Below, one piece after another: positions 45,786-54,822 of a DNA stretch of 64,000 nt (positions are counted from its first letter, which is position 1; each line of letters opens with the position of its first letter). The position numbers were made by a program, and so were the translations under genes. The stretch covers positions 1 to 64,000 of the forward strand of contig JAFRSD010000049.1 in assembly GCA_017427775.1 (NCBI GenBank). Reading direction: 5' to 3'. This stretch comes from Lachnospiraceae bacterium (lineage in GTDB: Bacteria; Bacillota; Clostridia; Lachnospirales; Lachnospiraceae). Below the pieces are notes generated by a model. The model did no database searches. It was not told where the DNA came from and worked only from the letters and a program-made list of their open reading frames with translations.

Positions 45786-46853
45786 CTATTCGGATGCTTT
45801 TTTGAGTCTCCCGTAATACCATAATCCGCAGAACAGTACCACTGCCGACGCAAACGTTGCTCCGACCAGTACCGGTCTTTGAAACAGGGCCCCGCTGTAT
45901 CCGATGAATACCGGCGCCGCACCGAAGAAAAGCGCCGCACTCGTCACTCCGAAAGCCGCACCCATCCGTTTCGGAAACAGATTGGCCATCGCCGTCAGCG
46001 TGATCGGCATTGTCATATTAAAGAAGAATAACGCGAGAAGCCCGCAGATCATACTGTCAAAAGCCGGATAGAAAAGCACCGCGGCGATTACAAGCGACGT
46101 GACCGAGGTCCTCTTCCAGCCGAGCCGGTCCCCGATGATACCGCCGCACGCCTTTCCGAGCACGACTGCTGCCACCGCCGCAAGCCCGGTATAAAAGCCG
46201 CTCTTCCAGGTAAAATTCATCACCATCCCGAGGCAGCTTCGCACGCACACCGTAAGCAGCAGGCATACTACGATCAGATGCTGCTCGCTCGTGAGCTCCG
46301 GCAGCCCGAAGATATGCTCACATTCGGCATTATCGACCTTGTAATCGCGCCGGATCTTCCGAAAAAGCCATATCAGAAGAAGTGTTCCGGCCGCGAGCGC
46401 CCCCGCAAGGCACGGGATCAGATACCCTTTATGATACCACTGAATTCCGAGATACAGTCCCATCGCGCCGGTGGAAACGTAAATGCCCGAAAGGGATGCT
46501 TTGCCTTCCGATACGTTCAGCACGTCGACTCCTCCGCCGACATGGAACAGCGCATTTCCGACCCCCGCAACAATGCACGCCGGGAAAGCGCACATACGGA
46601 AGGCAAATGCCACGCCGACCAGCACGCATCCGAGAGCTGAAACAAGCGCGTTACGGTTCAACTTGTCCGCGATCATTCCGAACGGAAACTGCAGGACAAA
46701 TGCGAAGAAATCGTACGCAAGCACCGCAAGCGCTCCATACCGCGCAGGGTAACCGGAGTTCATCAGGACGCCTGTAAACAACACCGCGCAGGACATATCG
46801 ACCAGTGCATGAAGCAGACTGTATACGCCGGTGATCGTAATCTTCTTATTCAT
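45786..46853 (-). CDS. MFS-type transporter
   Basis: A 355-aa membrane protein with about eleven or twelve hydrophobic segments, starting ITITGVYSLLHALVDMSCAV. The cytoplasmic loop FGMIADKLNRNALV matches the G-x-x-x-D-(R/K)-x-x-R motif between helices 2 and 3, and GGIIGDRLGWKRTS is its counterpart in the second half. It overlaps the end of the 293-aa gene by 8 bases and closes a run of coupled genes. The substrate is unknown. Confidence 0.82.
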   Translation of the reverse strand: MNKKITITGVYSLLHALVDMSCAVLFTGVLMNSGYPARYGALAVLAYDFFAFVLQFPFGMIADKLNRNALVSALGCVLVGVAFAFRMCAFPACIVAGVGNALFHVGGGVDVLNVSEGKASLSGIYVSTGAMGLYLGIQWYHKGYLIPCLAGALAAGTLLLIWLFRKIRRDYKVDNAECEHIFGLPELTSEQHLIVVCLLLTVCVRSCLGMVMNFTWKSGFYTGLAAVAAVVLGKACGGIIGDRLGWKRTSVTSLVIAAVLFYPAFDSMICGLLALFFFNMTMPITLTAMANLFPKRMGAAFGVTSAALFFGAAPVFIGYSGALFQRPVLVGATFASAVVLFCGLWYYGRLKKASE

Positions 46854-47727
46854 CCTCCGACAGTCCGTCCTTCTTTATTTCTCCGTCAAGCAATCGCATT
46901 TTCCGAAGGGCTGCCTCTGTCTCGGGTGAGCTGGTCTCTGCTTTTTCTTCTATCTGTACCGGCTGTCCCCAAAGGGTACCATTCGCGATAAGCAAAGCCA
47001 TGTAATAAAAGAGCGCTCCGCAGAGATACCACCAATATCCTAAAAGCAGCAGACCGAGAACCGTCAGTTCATCCGGCATCCGTTTCTTCAATCGTTCCGG
47101 CTCTTTACGAAATATGATATGGTCTCCGATCAGCATCACAACCCACGCCAGAATGGTGATGCACGCCAGATATAACGTCCAGTCAGGAGTCCGGCAGCCC
47201 GTGTTCCTAAGGATACCTGCGAGGTCCCAGCCGAACAAGTGCGTGAACAGATTGCCGTCTTCAAAACTCCCCCGTATGGGAATCCATACCGCTACGGAAG
47301 CAACAATCCAAAATACGACACACACGAATTCACCCCACTTCGGGCTTTCGACGTCTTTGCCTCTTACATCATCGAGGAAAATCTGTGCGCCCTTCTTCAG
47401 CGCTTTCACATAGGTCACCAGTCCCACAATGATACCGCTCAAGATCAGCCCGCCAAGTAAGGAAATGATAACGTCTACATGTTCCGAAAACTTGTGCGTA
47501 CGCTGGGCTTTCGGATGAATCAGTCTCCATAAAAGGAGACAAAGCCCGACCAGCAATACTATGAATGTCACAACCGAAGTGATTACATAAATATATAGCG
47601 CCAGCATAAACGGTAAGAGAAACAGCAGTCCTCCCGGATTCGCCACGTCCGCAAAGCAGACGCCGGTCATGACCGTAAGAAGCCCCATAAAAACGGCTAT
47701 GACCATATAACCTCTTCTTGTTTTCAT
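46846..47727 (-). CDS. integral membrane protein of unknown function
   Basis: A 293-aa protein with a signal-like start (GYMVIAVFMGLLTVMTGVCF followed by ADVANPGG) and about six hydrophobic segments. A Glu/Lys/Ser-rich cytoplasmic tail contains EEKAETSSPETEAALRKMRL. GGGAGG lies 6 bases before the ATG at 47727. I cannot assign a family. It lies 25 bases after the 129-aa gene and overlaps the MFS gene, suggesting a shared membrane function. Confidence 0.68.
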   Translation of the reverse strand: MKTRRGYMVIAVFMGLLTVMTGVCFADVANPGGLLFLLPFMLALYIYVITSVVTFIVLLVGLCLLLWRLIHPKAQRTHKFSEHVDVIISLLGGLILSGIIVGLVTYVKALKKGAQIFLDDVRGKDVESPKWGEFVCVVFWIVASVAVWIPIRGSFEDGNLFTHLFGWDLAGILRNTGCRTPDWTLYLACITILAWVVMLIGDHIIFRKEPERLKKRMPDELTVLGLLLLGYWWYLCGALFYYMALLIANGTLWGQPVQIEEKAETSSPETEAALRKMRLLDGEIKKDGLSEDE

Positions 47728-47752
47728 CTCAATCCTCCCAATCATAAAACCA

Positions 47753-48142
47753 TTAAAGTGCCGATATCAGTTCCAAAACCACCCCGGTTCCGTAAGAAAC
47801 CGCATTCAGGATAAGAGACATCTTAAAAGGATTCATCGGCGCATCCGTCAGCTTTTTTTTATAGAGTATCCCCTCCGTCCAAACAACAATACATTCCATC
47901 AAAAAAAGAATTCCCCGAACGAGAGGCACACAAAGCGACGTCCTCACCAGCCAGAACAAGATTGTCACAACAATCGGATTGGTCAGGCAGTTTACCTCAA
48001 AAACCGTCCGGACATTCTTCCTTCCCCGTACCCCAAGGGCCAAAGCAAGCGGAATCTCGATCGCAAGCGTTGCAAGAAGATTATAGGAAATGGTTCCGAT
48101 ATAAGCGCGAACCAGCTCATTTTCGGCAAGAGCCCCCATCAT
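47753..48142 (-). CDS. small membrane protein of unknown function
   Basis: A 129-aa protein with about four hydrophobic segments. FEVNCLTNPIVVTILFWL, with its N-C-L-T-N-P element, resembles a motif I have seen in uncharacterised Clostridia membrane proteins (V-N-L-x-T-N-P), but I cannot name the family. Its ATG overlaps the stop codon of the 38-codon ORF upstream (GGATGATGG), so its translation is probably coupled. Confidence 0.65.
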   Translation of the reverse strand: MMGALAENELVRAYIGTISYNLLATLAIEIPLALALGVRGRKNVRTVFEVNCLTNPIVVTILFWLVRTSLCVPLVRGILFLMECIVVWTEGILYKKKLTDAPMNPFKMSLILNAVSYGTGVVLELISAL

Positions 48143-48255
48143 CCTTCTCCCTCTTCCTTCTTATGCTTCAGATCAGCCTGCCGGATTCCCTGAAAAAACG
48201 AAACCATGCCGCAAAAAGACTGAAACAACTCTTCGTTCATCAGACTCTCCGGCAT
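48139..48255 (-). CDS. 38-aa small protein at the head of the membrane operon
   Basis: ATG at 48255 opens a 38-codon frame starting MPESLMNEELFQSF and ending in a charged tail (DLKHKKEEGEG). GGAGG stands 5 bases before the ATG, an optimal site. The TGA stop overlaps the start of the next gene. It could be a functional small protein or a leader peptide that couples translation of the 129-aa membrane protein. No known family. Confidence 0.6.
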   Translation of the reverse strand: MPESLMNEELFQSFCGMVSFFQGIRQADLKHKKEEGEG

Positions 48256-48298
48256 GGTTTCCTCCGTTTCAAGCAGGTTCCCCTGCAAATACTTTATA

Positions 48299-49363
48299 CT
48301 ATTTTACCGAAAAAGCGTAAACCGTGCAATAGTCAAACGGAACATCCGCATCGAAAATGCTCGACTCAAATGCAGGCGTATTGCATGCATTCGGGAAGAA
48401 CTGCGTCTCAAAGCAGATACCGTGACGGCGGTCATACTGCGCGCCGTCCTTGCCGGTTTCCTTTCTCATGAAGTTACCGGAATAAAGCTGCATACCGGGA
48501 AGATCGGTGTAAACTTCCATGAAGCGGCCGCTCTTCTCATCGTAAAGGCTTGCAACAAGATCCATCTCATCCTCTTCGATATCGAGGTTCAGTACATAGT
48601 TGTGGTCGTATCCGCCTGCCAGTTTCAAAGGCTCGAAATCAGCATTGATGTCCTTGCCGACCTTCTTAGGCGTACGGAAATCCATAGGGGTTCCGGTAAC
48701 ATCCATAAACTCGCCGGTCGGGATCAGGAAACGGTCGGTAGGCGTGATCTTGTCGCTCTTAACCCATACTTCCTGGTCAAGGATATCTCCGCTTGCCTGT
48801 CCTGCAAGGTTGAAGTAGGTGTGGTTCGTCAGGTTGATGACGGTCTTCTTATCGCTTACCGCAAAGTACTCGATTGCAAGCTCGTTGTCATCGGTTACGG
48901 TATAGGTTACGGTCACGTCGAGGTCTCCCGGGAAACCCTGCTCGCCGTCGGGACTCATTCTCGAAAATGCGATGCTCGTGCTGTCCTCATCGGTAAATAC
49001 TTCCACGTCATACATCATATGATTGTAACCTACGGGGCCGCTGTGCAGGTTGTTGATACCGTTGTCATTTTTCGCAAGTTCATAGGTCTTGCCGTCGATT
49101 TCGAACTTGGCGCCGCCGATACGGTTCGCGTGACGGCCGATAAAGGAACCGAAACCGCAACCGTTGTCCTCATAACCGCTTACATCGTCATATCCGAGAG
49201 CAATATCCTCGATCTTACCGTTGCGGTCAGGCACATAAATACCGACGATCAATGCGCCGTAGTCACAGAAGGAAACCTTCATGCCGTTCTTGTTCTCGAT
49301 GGTGTAAAGAGTGGCCTTCTGTCCCTCCTTGGTCTTTCCGAAGCTCTGCTTCACAATACTCAT
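48299..49363 (-). CDS. galM: aldose 1-epimerase (mutarotase)
   Basis: A 354-aa enzyme that interconverts alpha and beta anomers of galactose or glucose. NGMKVSFCDYGALIVGIYVPDRNGK, GRHANRIGGAKFEIDGKTYEL and the catalytic-His region NLTNHTYFNLAGQ are visible, as is the later catalytic Glu in ICFETQFFPNACN. AAAGGGG lies 7 bases before ATG. It is the last gene of the apt-to-galM run; no other galactose gene is present. Confidence 0.95.
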   Translation of the reverse strand: MSIVKQSFGKTKEGQKATLYTIENKNGMKVSFCDYGALIVGIYVPDRNGKIEDIALGYDDVSGYEDNGCGFGSFIGRHANRIGGAKFEIDGKTYELAKNDNGINNLHSGPVGYNHMMYDVEVFTDEDSTSIAFSRMSPDGEQGFPGDLDVTVTYTVTDDNELAIEYFAVSDKKTVINLTNHTYFNLAGQASGDILDQEVWVKSDKITPTDRFLIPTGEFMDVTGTPMDFRTPKKVGKDINADFEPLKLAGGYDHNYVLNLDIEEDEMDLVASLYDEKSGRFMEVYTDLPGMQLYSGNFMRKETGKDGAQYDRRHGICFETQFFPNACNTPAFESSIFDADVPFDYCTVYAFSVK

Positions 49364-49393
49364 AATGAAACCCCTTTCTCCGGCTGCGCCGGA

Positions 49394-49744
49394 CTATGAT
49401 TTGAATGCCTGTAAATCTTTAACTAACGGGGCAACCAGTTCTGCCGCCCAGTCCCCTTTGTACCAATAATACAGGAAAATGATACTAAACGCAATCAATA
49501 AAAGCCTTAAGAAAACGAACACGCCGGTCCATACGCGGAAGAGCTGCTTCTTCGTCTTGTGCCGGAAGAAGAGCATTCCCGACAAGGCTCCGAACGCTCC
49601 CAGAACGGACCACAGAAGAAGCTGCGATTCCGGTGTTCTCCGTTCGCCGTGAACGGCCTTCTTCTTGTCCTCGCCGTATTGAAAGAAGGCGTTGCAGTCA
49701 AGAAGAAACAGAATCAGGAAGAACATGATTGCGATCAATGTCAT
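49394..49744 (-). CDS. DUF1294 small membrane protein
   Basis: A 116-aa protein with about three hydrophobic segments and the DUF1294 core: DCNAFFQYGEDKKKAVHGER, RTPESQLLLWSVLGAFGAL and GMLFFRHKTKKQLF. The function of the family is unknown. GGAGG lies 5 bases before ATG. It sits between aspS (36 bases upstream) and galM (30 bases downstream). Confidence 0.88.
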   Translation of the reverse strand: MTLIAIMFFLILFLLDCNAFFQYGEDKKKAVHGERRTPESQLLLWSVLGAFGALSGMLFFRHKTKKQLFRVWTGVFVFLRLLLIAFSIIFLYYWYKGDWAAELVAPLVKDLQAFKS

Positions 49745-49779
49745 GGCGTCCTCCGGGCTTTGTAATCGTCGCGATTTTA

Positions 49780-51141
49780 TTAAGGCGTCAGTCTTGCCGG
49801 TCCGCGGAACAGGAACATGGCTTCCTTGATCGGAAGTCCGAGAAGCAGCATCGTAAGACGGTCTACGCCGATACCGAAGCCGCCGTGCGGAGGGCAGCCG
49901 TACTTGAAGAACTCAAGATAGAACTTAACGTCGTTCGCGAGTCCCTTTTCCTCAGCCTGTTTCTTAAGGACCTCATAACGGTGCTCACGCTGTGCGCCGG
50001 TGGTGATCTCAACGCCGCGCCATATGAGGTCGTAGCCCTGCGGAACGCCGTTCTCGTCGCGCATATGATAGAATGCTCTCTTCTCCGCGCTGTAATCGGT
50101 AATGAACAGGAATTCGTGATTGTAATGCTTCTTAACCCACTCGTAACTGAGGTGCTCCGCCTCGGTCGTCAGGTCGCCCTTCTCCTCTTCGGGGACGGTG
50201 TAGCCGTACTCCTTCTCAAGGGCGTCATAAAGATCCGCAAGCTTTACTCTCGGGAAAGGCGTCGTCGGAACGATGATCTCCGCGTCGAAATCCTCGGTGG
50301 AGAACGTCTCTTTGATCTGCTCGCCGTACTGTTCCTTTACCTTCTTAAGGGCGCTCGTCAGAAGCTCTTCCTCAAATTTCATAACATCCTCAAAGGACTC
50401 AATGTAGCTGAACTCGATATCGAAGCAGGTGAACTCGGTTGCATGCTTGCTCGTGAAGGATTTCTCCGCACGGAATACCGGTCCTACTTCGAAATAACGC
50501 TCAAAGCCGCTTGCCATCGCCATCTGCTTATAGAACTGCGGGCTCTGCGCAAGATAGGCATTCGGAAGATTGTAGCTCGGGAAATAATCCAGACGGAATA
50601 CGTCCGCGCCGGACTCGGAAGCGGCACCGATCAGCTTCGGGGTGTGTACTTCGATGAAGTCGCGGTCAAGCGCAAAATCACGGAGTGCTCTTACAAGCGC
50701 GGTCTGCGCCTTGAACATCAGCTGGTTGGCATCGGTACGAAGGTCGATCCAGCGGTAGTCGATACGCTGGTCGATCGAAGACTTCTCAACGGCAGCCTTC
50801 TTCTTGGTCGCGGGAATGTACTCTCTCGCGATCGGAAGCGGAGCCGCGATCGAATCTACCTTGATCGAGGTCGGGATGATCTCCACGCCGTTCAGCTTTA
50901 CGAAATCGCTTAACTGCACGGTACCGGTGACAAATACGACCGAGTCAAGCGTGATCTTCGCTAATTCGTCCGCCCAGTCGGGATGCAGTTCCTTCTCGAT
51001 CGTCACCTGTACTTTGCCGGTGATGTCCTTCAATACGAGGAACGCCATTGACTTTCCGTCACGCCAGTTCTCGGCAAATCCTTTTACCAGGACTTCCTGA
51101 CCGGCATAATTCTTTACGTCTTTGATCTGAATTCTGTCCAT
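49780..51141 (-). CDS. aspS: aspartyl-tRNA synthetase, archaeal/eukaryal type
   Basis: A 453-aa class II synthetase. An N-terminal OB-fold binds the anticodon (about 1-105). The catalytic core shows motif 1 near FIEVHTPKLIGAASESGADV, motif 2 in PVFRAEKSFTSKHATEFTCF and motif 3 in GGFGIGVDRLTMLLLGL. The ordinary bacterial enzyme is about 590 aa and has a GAD insertion; this one has neither the length nor the insertion and matches the archaeal form (often called aspS2). Such enzymes often also charge tRNA-Asn, with later amidation by GatCAB; that is inference here. It follows hisS by about 105 bases. Confidence 0.93.
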   Translation of the reverse strand: MDRIQIKDVKNYAGQEVLVKGFAENWRDGKSMAFLVLKDITGKVQVTIEKELHPDWADELAKITLDSVVFVTGTVQLSDFVKLNGVEIIPTSIKVDSIAAPLPIAREYIPATKKKAAVEKSSIDQRIDYRWIDLRTDANQLMFKAQTALVRALRDFALDRDFIEVHTPKLIGAASESGADVFRLDYFPSYNLPNAYLAQSPQFYKQMAMASGFERYFEVGPVFRAEKSFTSKHATEFTCFDIEFSYIESFEDVMKFEEELLTSALKKVKEQYGEQIKETFSTEDFDAEIIVPTTPFPRVKLADLYDALEKEYGYTVPEEEKGDLTTEAEHLSYEWVKKHYNHEFLFITDYSAEKRAFYHMRDENGVPQGYDLIWRGVEITTGAQREHRYEVLKKQAEEKGLANDVKFYLEFFKYGCPPHGGFGIGVDRLTMLLLGLPIKEAMFLFRGPARLTP

Positions 51142-51246
51142 TTTCCTATCTCCTTATGTTAACAGCCGCGCAGTCTGTCTGTGCCGCTGCCTTTTCACGA
51201 TGTAACGAAGGTCCAACCGCCTTCTTACCATTTTCCATGCCCGTTT

Positions 51247-52560
51247 TTAGCGGATACGCTCTGCAAGCTTGCTTACCGGAACCGATTCCTGCTCGCCGGT
51301 TGCCATATTCTTAAGCATGACGCTCGAAGCGGCACGCTCCGATTCGCCGATGATGGCGGCGTACGGGATGCCGAGGCGGGCAGCGTATTTCATCTTCTGC
51401 TTCATGCCCTTCTGCTGATAGTAAACATCGGCCGGAATGCCTTCGCCTCGTACCTTTGCGGCAACCGCAATCGCCTCGTTCATGTCGTCCTCGCCCATCG
51501 GGATCACGATAACCTTCGCAAGGCTCCCCGCATTACTCTTTACAAGTCCGTTCTCTTTCAGCTGATAGAACAGACGGGTCAGACCGATGCTGATACCGAT
51601 GCCCGGAAGCTTCTGGTCGGTATAGTAATCCGCAAGGTTATCGTAACGGCCGCCCGAGCAGATACTTCCCATGCTCGGATAATCATTGAGCATTGTTTCG
51701 AAAACCGTGCCGGTGTAGTAATCAAGTCCTCTTGCGATCGTCAGGTCGATGCGGAAGTTCTCCTCCGCGATGCCGAAGCGGCGAAGGTATCCGATAACTG
51801 CCTCCAGTTCGGCAACGCCTGCCTGGTAGCGCTCATCGGCGATGTTCTGCGCCTTCAGTGCCGCAAGTACCTCATCGTTGCTGCCCTTGATCGCGATAAA
51901 TGCAAGGATTCTTTCGATGTCGCCTGCTGCCACGCCGAATTCCTTCAATTCTTCGTTGACTGCATCCTTGCCCATCTTCTCGAGCTTGTCGATGGTCCGA
52001 AGGATGTCTCCGATCTTATCGGCATAGCCGAGCTCGCTGAAGAATCCGTTCAAAACCTTACGGTTATTGAGGCGGATCGTAAAGGAACCGAAATCCAGTT
52101 CTTTAAATACCTGGCAGATGATCGCCGGCATCTCGGCGTCATACACGATATCGAGCGAATCAAGTCCGATCACGTCGATATCGCACTGATAAAACTCACG
52201 GAAACGGCCCTTCTGCGGACGCTCACCGCGGAATACCTTGCTCATCTGGTAACGCTTGAACGGGAACACGAGATCCTGCTGGTGCTGCGCCACATACCGT
52301 GCAAGCGGCACGGTCAGATCAAAGCGGAGCGCGAGGTCGGTGTCTCCTTTGTCGAAGCGGTAGATCTGTTTCTCGGTCTCGCCGCCTGCCTTTGCGAGAA
52401 GCACCTCCGAAAGCTCGATCGTCGGGGTGTCAAGCGGCAGGAAGCCGTAGCGCTCGTATACGCCGCGGATGGTATCATACATGCGGTTAAATGCAATCTG
52501 GTCCTCCGGCAGGAGTTCCATAAAGCCGGGCAGAATTCTCGGCTGTACTTTATTGTTCAT
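51247..52560 (-). CDS. hisS: histidyl-tRNA synthetase
   Basis: A 437-aa class II synthetase charging tRNA-His. KVQPRILPGFMELLPEDQIA is the start region, VFRGERPQKGRFREFYQCD is motif 2, ARGLDYYTGTVFETM is the histidine-binding HisA motif, and GGRYDNL precedes motif 3. A C-terminal anticodon-binding domain follows. Its ATG overlaps the end of the HD gene by 11 bases, with GGAGGAAGG close ahead. Confidence 0.97.
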   Translation of the reverse strand: MNNKVQPRILPGFMELLPEDQIAFNRMYDTIRGVYERYGFLPLDTPTIELSEVLLAKAGGETEKQIYRFDKGDTDLALRFDLTVPLARYVAQHQQDLVFPFKRYQMSKVFRGERPQKGRFREFYQCDIDVIGLDSLDIVYDAEMPAIICQVFKELDFGSFTIRLNNRKVLNGFFSELGYADKIGDILRTIDKLEKMGKDAVNEELKEFGVAAGDIERILAFIAIKGSNDEVLAALKAQNIADERYQAGVAELEAVIGYLRRFGIAEENFRIDLTIARGLDYYTGTVFETMLNDYPSMGSICSGGRYDNLADYYTDQKLPGIGISIGLTRLFYQLKENGLVKSNAGSLAKVIVIPMGEDDMNEAIAVAAKVRGEGIPADVYYQQKGMKQKMKYAARLGIPYAAIIGESERAASSVMLKNMATGEQESVPVSKLAERIR

Positions 52561-53215
52561 TGGCCTTCCTCCTTAACTTTTCCTGATTGTAAAGTCCGAG
52601 TTGCTGCTCCATATCGATGAGCACCTTAACCTGCTCAAACTCGGGCTTATGAACGACCGAGAGAAATGCGAGGAAAACCCTCATATCATACTCCCGTACA
52701 TCTTCTATCATCATTTCAATTGCGGCATCCACCGAGAACGCCGCCCGGTAAGTCCGGTTGCTGACAAGGGCGGAGAAAACATCGCAAACGCGGAGAATCC
52801 GCGCGCCGAAGGGAATTTCTTCGCCCTCCAGATGGTTCGGATAACCCGAACCGTCATAGTTCTCGTGGTGGCACGCGATATAGGATATGATCTTCTCGGA
52901 ATACACCTGCTCTTTCCGGAGCAGTTCGTTGCCCATGGCCGGATGCATCCGCACATATTTCGTATGCTCAACGCCGAGCATGTTTTCATCATGCGCGTAC
53001 AGCTGCTCAGCGAGTGTCAGCTTGCCGACATCATGCAGCATTCCGGCGATACGGATGTCATTGCATTCCTCTTCGGAAAGTCCGAGTTCCTCCGCAACCA
53101 GTCCGGAAAGCATGCTGACTACGCGGGCATGCGAAAGGAACCCCTGCATATCGCTCTCGCGGGGGATGTCATTCGCAACTCTTCTGATCAGTTCGATTTC
53201 TCTCGAAAATTCCAT
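52550..53215 (-). CDS. stand-alone HD-GYP phosphodiesterase
   Basis: A 221-aa protein that is almost entirely an HD-GYP domain: HDVGKL and HHENYDGSGYPNHLEGEEIP give the metal site and GYP loop for cyclic-di-GMP hydrolysis. No sensor domain is fused; a helical tail of about 50 residues follows. It lies between hemZ and hisS and overlaps hisS, so cyclic-di-GMP turnover is tied by expression to tRNA charging and (p)ppGpp genes. A related domain is in the 14437-17856 gene. Confidence 0.87.
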   Translation of the reverse strand: MEFSREIELIRRVANDIPRESDMQGFLSHARVVSMLSGLVAEELGLSEEECNDIRIAGMLHDVGKLTLAEQLYAHDENMLGVEHTKYVRMHPAMGNELLRKEQVYSEKIISYIACHHENYDGSGYPNHLEGEEIPFGARILRVCDVFSALVSNRTYRAAFSVDAAIEMMIEDVREYDMRVFLAFLSVVHKPEFEQVKVLIDMEQQLGLYNQEKLRRKANEQ

Positions 53216-53291
53216 ATTCTTCTCCGAACATTCGGATTCCGTGATATATACCGAAACTCCTGTTCCGGCCGGTCTGCCGGCACGCGTCCGG

Positions 53292-54815
53292 CTATAGTGT
53301 ATTATTTGCCATAAACTCGCGCTTCCGTTCGATCATTTCATCGATACGAGCGATATAATCGGTAAGGCTCTTCACATTTTCCACCCGCTCGATGCGATCC
53401 TCGCCGTAAAATACGAATTTGCTCATCGCACCTGCGCCTGCTGCCAGGATAGTCTGTTTCTCCTCCATGATGAGGATGTTGTAAATGCCTTCCCTGCCGG
53501 GGCGCGCATACCCGACGTTCTCGAGGTTCTCCGCCATGTTCTTCTGGCGGTAGAGGTAGTACGGCTTGTATCCGTGCTCCGCTGCATAACGGATAGTCCG
53601 CTCGAGCATCTCCGAAACACCGGTTGCCTCCATGCCCTCGTAGCGGTCCTTCTCGGTCGTAAGCCGTGCCGCGCGCTTCAACGCAAGCGTGTGAACCGTC
53701 AGGTTCTCCGGGTCAAGTTTTTCAATCTCGGAAAGTGTATAACTCACATCGTCCGGGTTCTCCCCGGTCAGTCCGATGATGATGTCCATATTGATGTTGT
53801 CGTGGCCGCATGCGCGTGCCATGGCAAATGCGTCTTTGATCTGTTCCGCCGTGTGGCGCCGGCCGATCACGTCGAGCGTCTTCTGGCGCATCGACTGCGG
53901 GTTGATGCTGATGCGGCTCACGCCGTATTCCTTTAGAATTCGCATCTTTCCCTCGGTCACGCTGTCAGGGCGTCCCGCCTCCACCGTATATTCGAGCACT
54001 TCGTCCATCGGCAGGTACTTTTTCACCATACAAAGCAGTCTCTCCAGCTGCGCTTCGTTAAGCGCCGTCGGGGTGCCTCCGCCGATATAAACGGTACTGA
54101 GTCTCTGCTTCGGTCTGCAGGTACCGAGGAATTGAATCTCTTTCTCGAGCACATCCAGATAGTCGTCCGCCAGCTTCCCGAATTTGGAAAGCGGATACGA
54201 CGTAAACGAGCAGTATGCGCAGGTCGTCGGACAGAACGGAATGCCGATGTAGATGCTGTAGCCGTTTTGGTAATCCATCCCCGAAAGGATTTCATGCTCG
54301 CGTTTTGCGATCGTAATGCTCGTCTCGATCTTCTCTTCGCTGCAGCAGTATTCCTCGCGCAGATGCGCTCTGATCGCGTCTTCACTCTGCCCGTCCGTGA
54401 TTGCCTCATAGACAAGCTTGGTCGGTCTTACACCGGTCAGGATTCCCCATGGGAGCCCGTGCCCGGTTTCCTTTGCGAGCACCTTATACACTTCTCTGGC
54501 AACACTGTTCCGAAATGCTTTTCTCTCCGGGTCGACATGGTCCGCGTCAGCGCGTCCGATCAGCTCCCCGCTTTTATAAATGCGGATACGGAACCAGTCT
54601 TCCATCAAAAGCATACAGAACGAATAATCGTTGGCGGCGTTACAGGAAAGGATCAGCGGGTCCTTTTCCTTCTCGAACACGAGCCGCATCGGCTCATCTT
54701 CCGCCTCGTAATGGTTGACCTCAAAATCAGCTCCCGGAAGGAAAGCGCGGATCAGCGGGCGCATTTCCTGCTCATAGTCCCTGCCGAATAGATTGAGTTC
54801 CACCAATGTATTCAT
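53292..54815 (-). CDS. hemZ: radical SAM protein HemZ (coproporphyrinogen dehydrogenase-like)
   Basis: About 507 aa. An N-terminal domain of about 160 residues typical of HemZ precedes a radical SAM core with the cluster motif CPTTCAYCSF. It continues with GGGTPTALNEAQLERLL, MDIIIGLTGENPDDVSYTL and the HemN-like C-terminal part. The start at 54815 has AAGGA just ahead and lies 7 bases after the MBL gene; the longer frame to 54902 lies inside the MBL gene. No other haem genes are in the window, so the true substrate in this organism is uncertain. Confidence 0.92.
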   Translation of the reverse strand: MNTLVELNLFGRDYEQEMRPLIRAFLPGADFEVNHYEAEDEPMRLVFEKEKDPLILSCNAANDYSFCMLLMEDWFRIRIYKSGELIGRADADHVDPERKAFRNSVAREVYKVLAKETGHGLPWGILTGVRPTKLVYEAITDGQSEDAIRAHLREEYCCSEEKIETSITIAKREHEILSGMDYQNGYSIYIGIPFCPTTCAYCSFTSYPLSKFGKLADDYLDVLEKEIQFLGTCRPKQRLSTVYIGGGTPTALNEAQLERLLCMVKKYLPMDEVLEYTVEAGRPDSVTEGKMRILKEYGVSRISINPQSMRQKTLDVIGRRHTAEQIKDAFAMARACGHDNINMDIIIGLTGENPDDVSYTLSEIEKLDPENLTVHTLALKRAARLTTEKDRYEGMEATGVSEMLERTIRYAAEHGYKPYYLYRQKNMAENLENVGYARPGREGIYNILIMEEKQTILAAGAGAMSKFVFYGEDRIERVENVKSLTDYIARIDEMIERKREFMANNTL

Positions 54816-54822
54816 AACGTCC

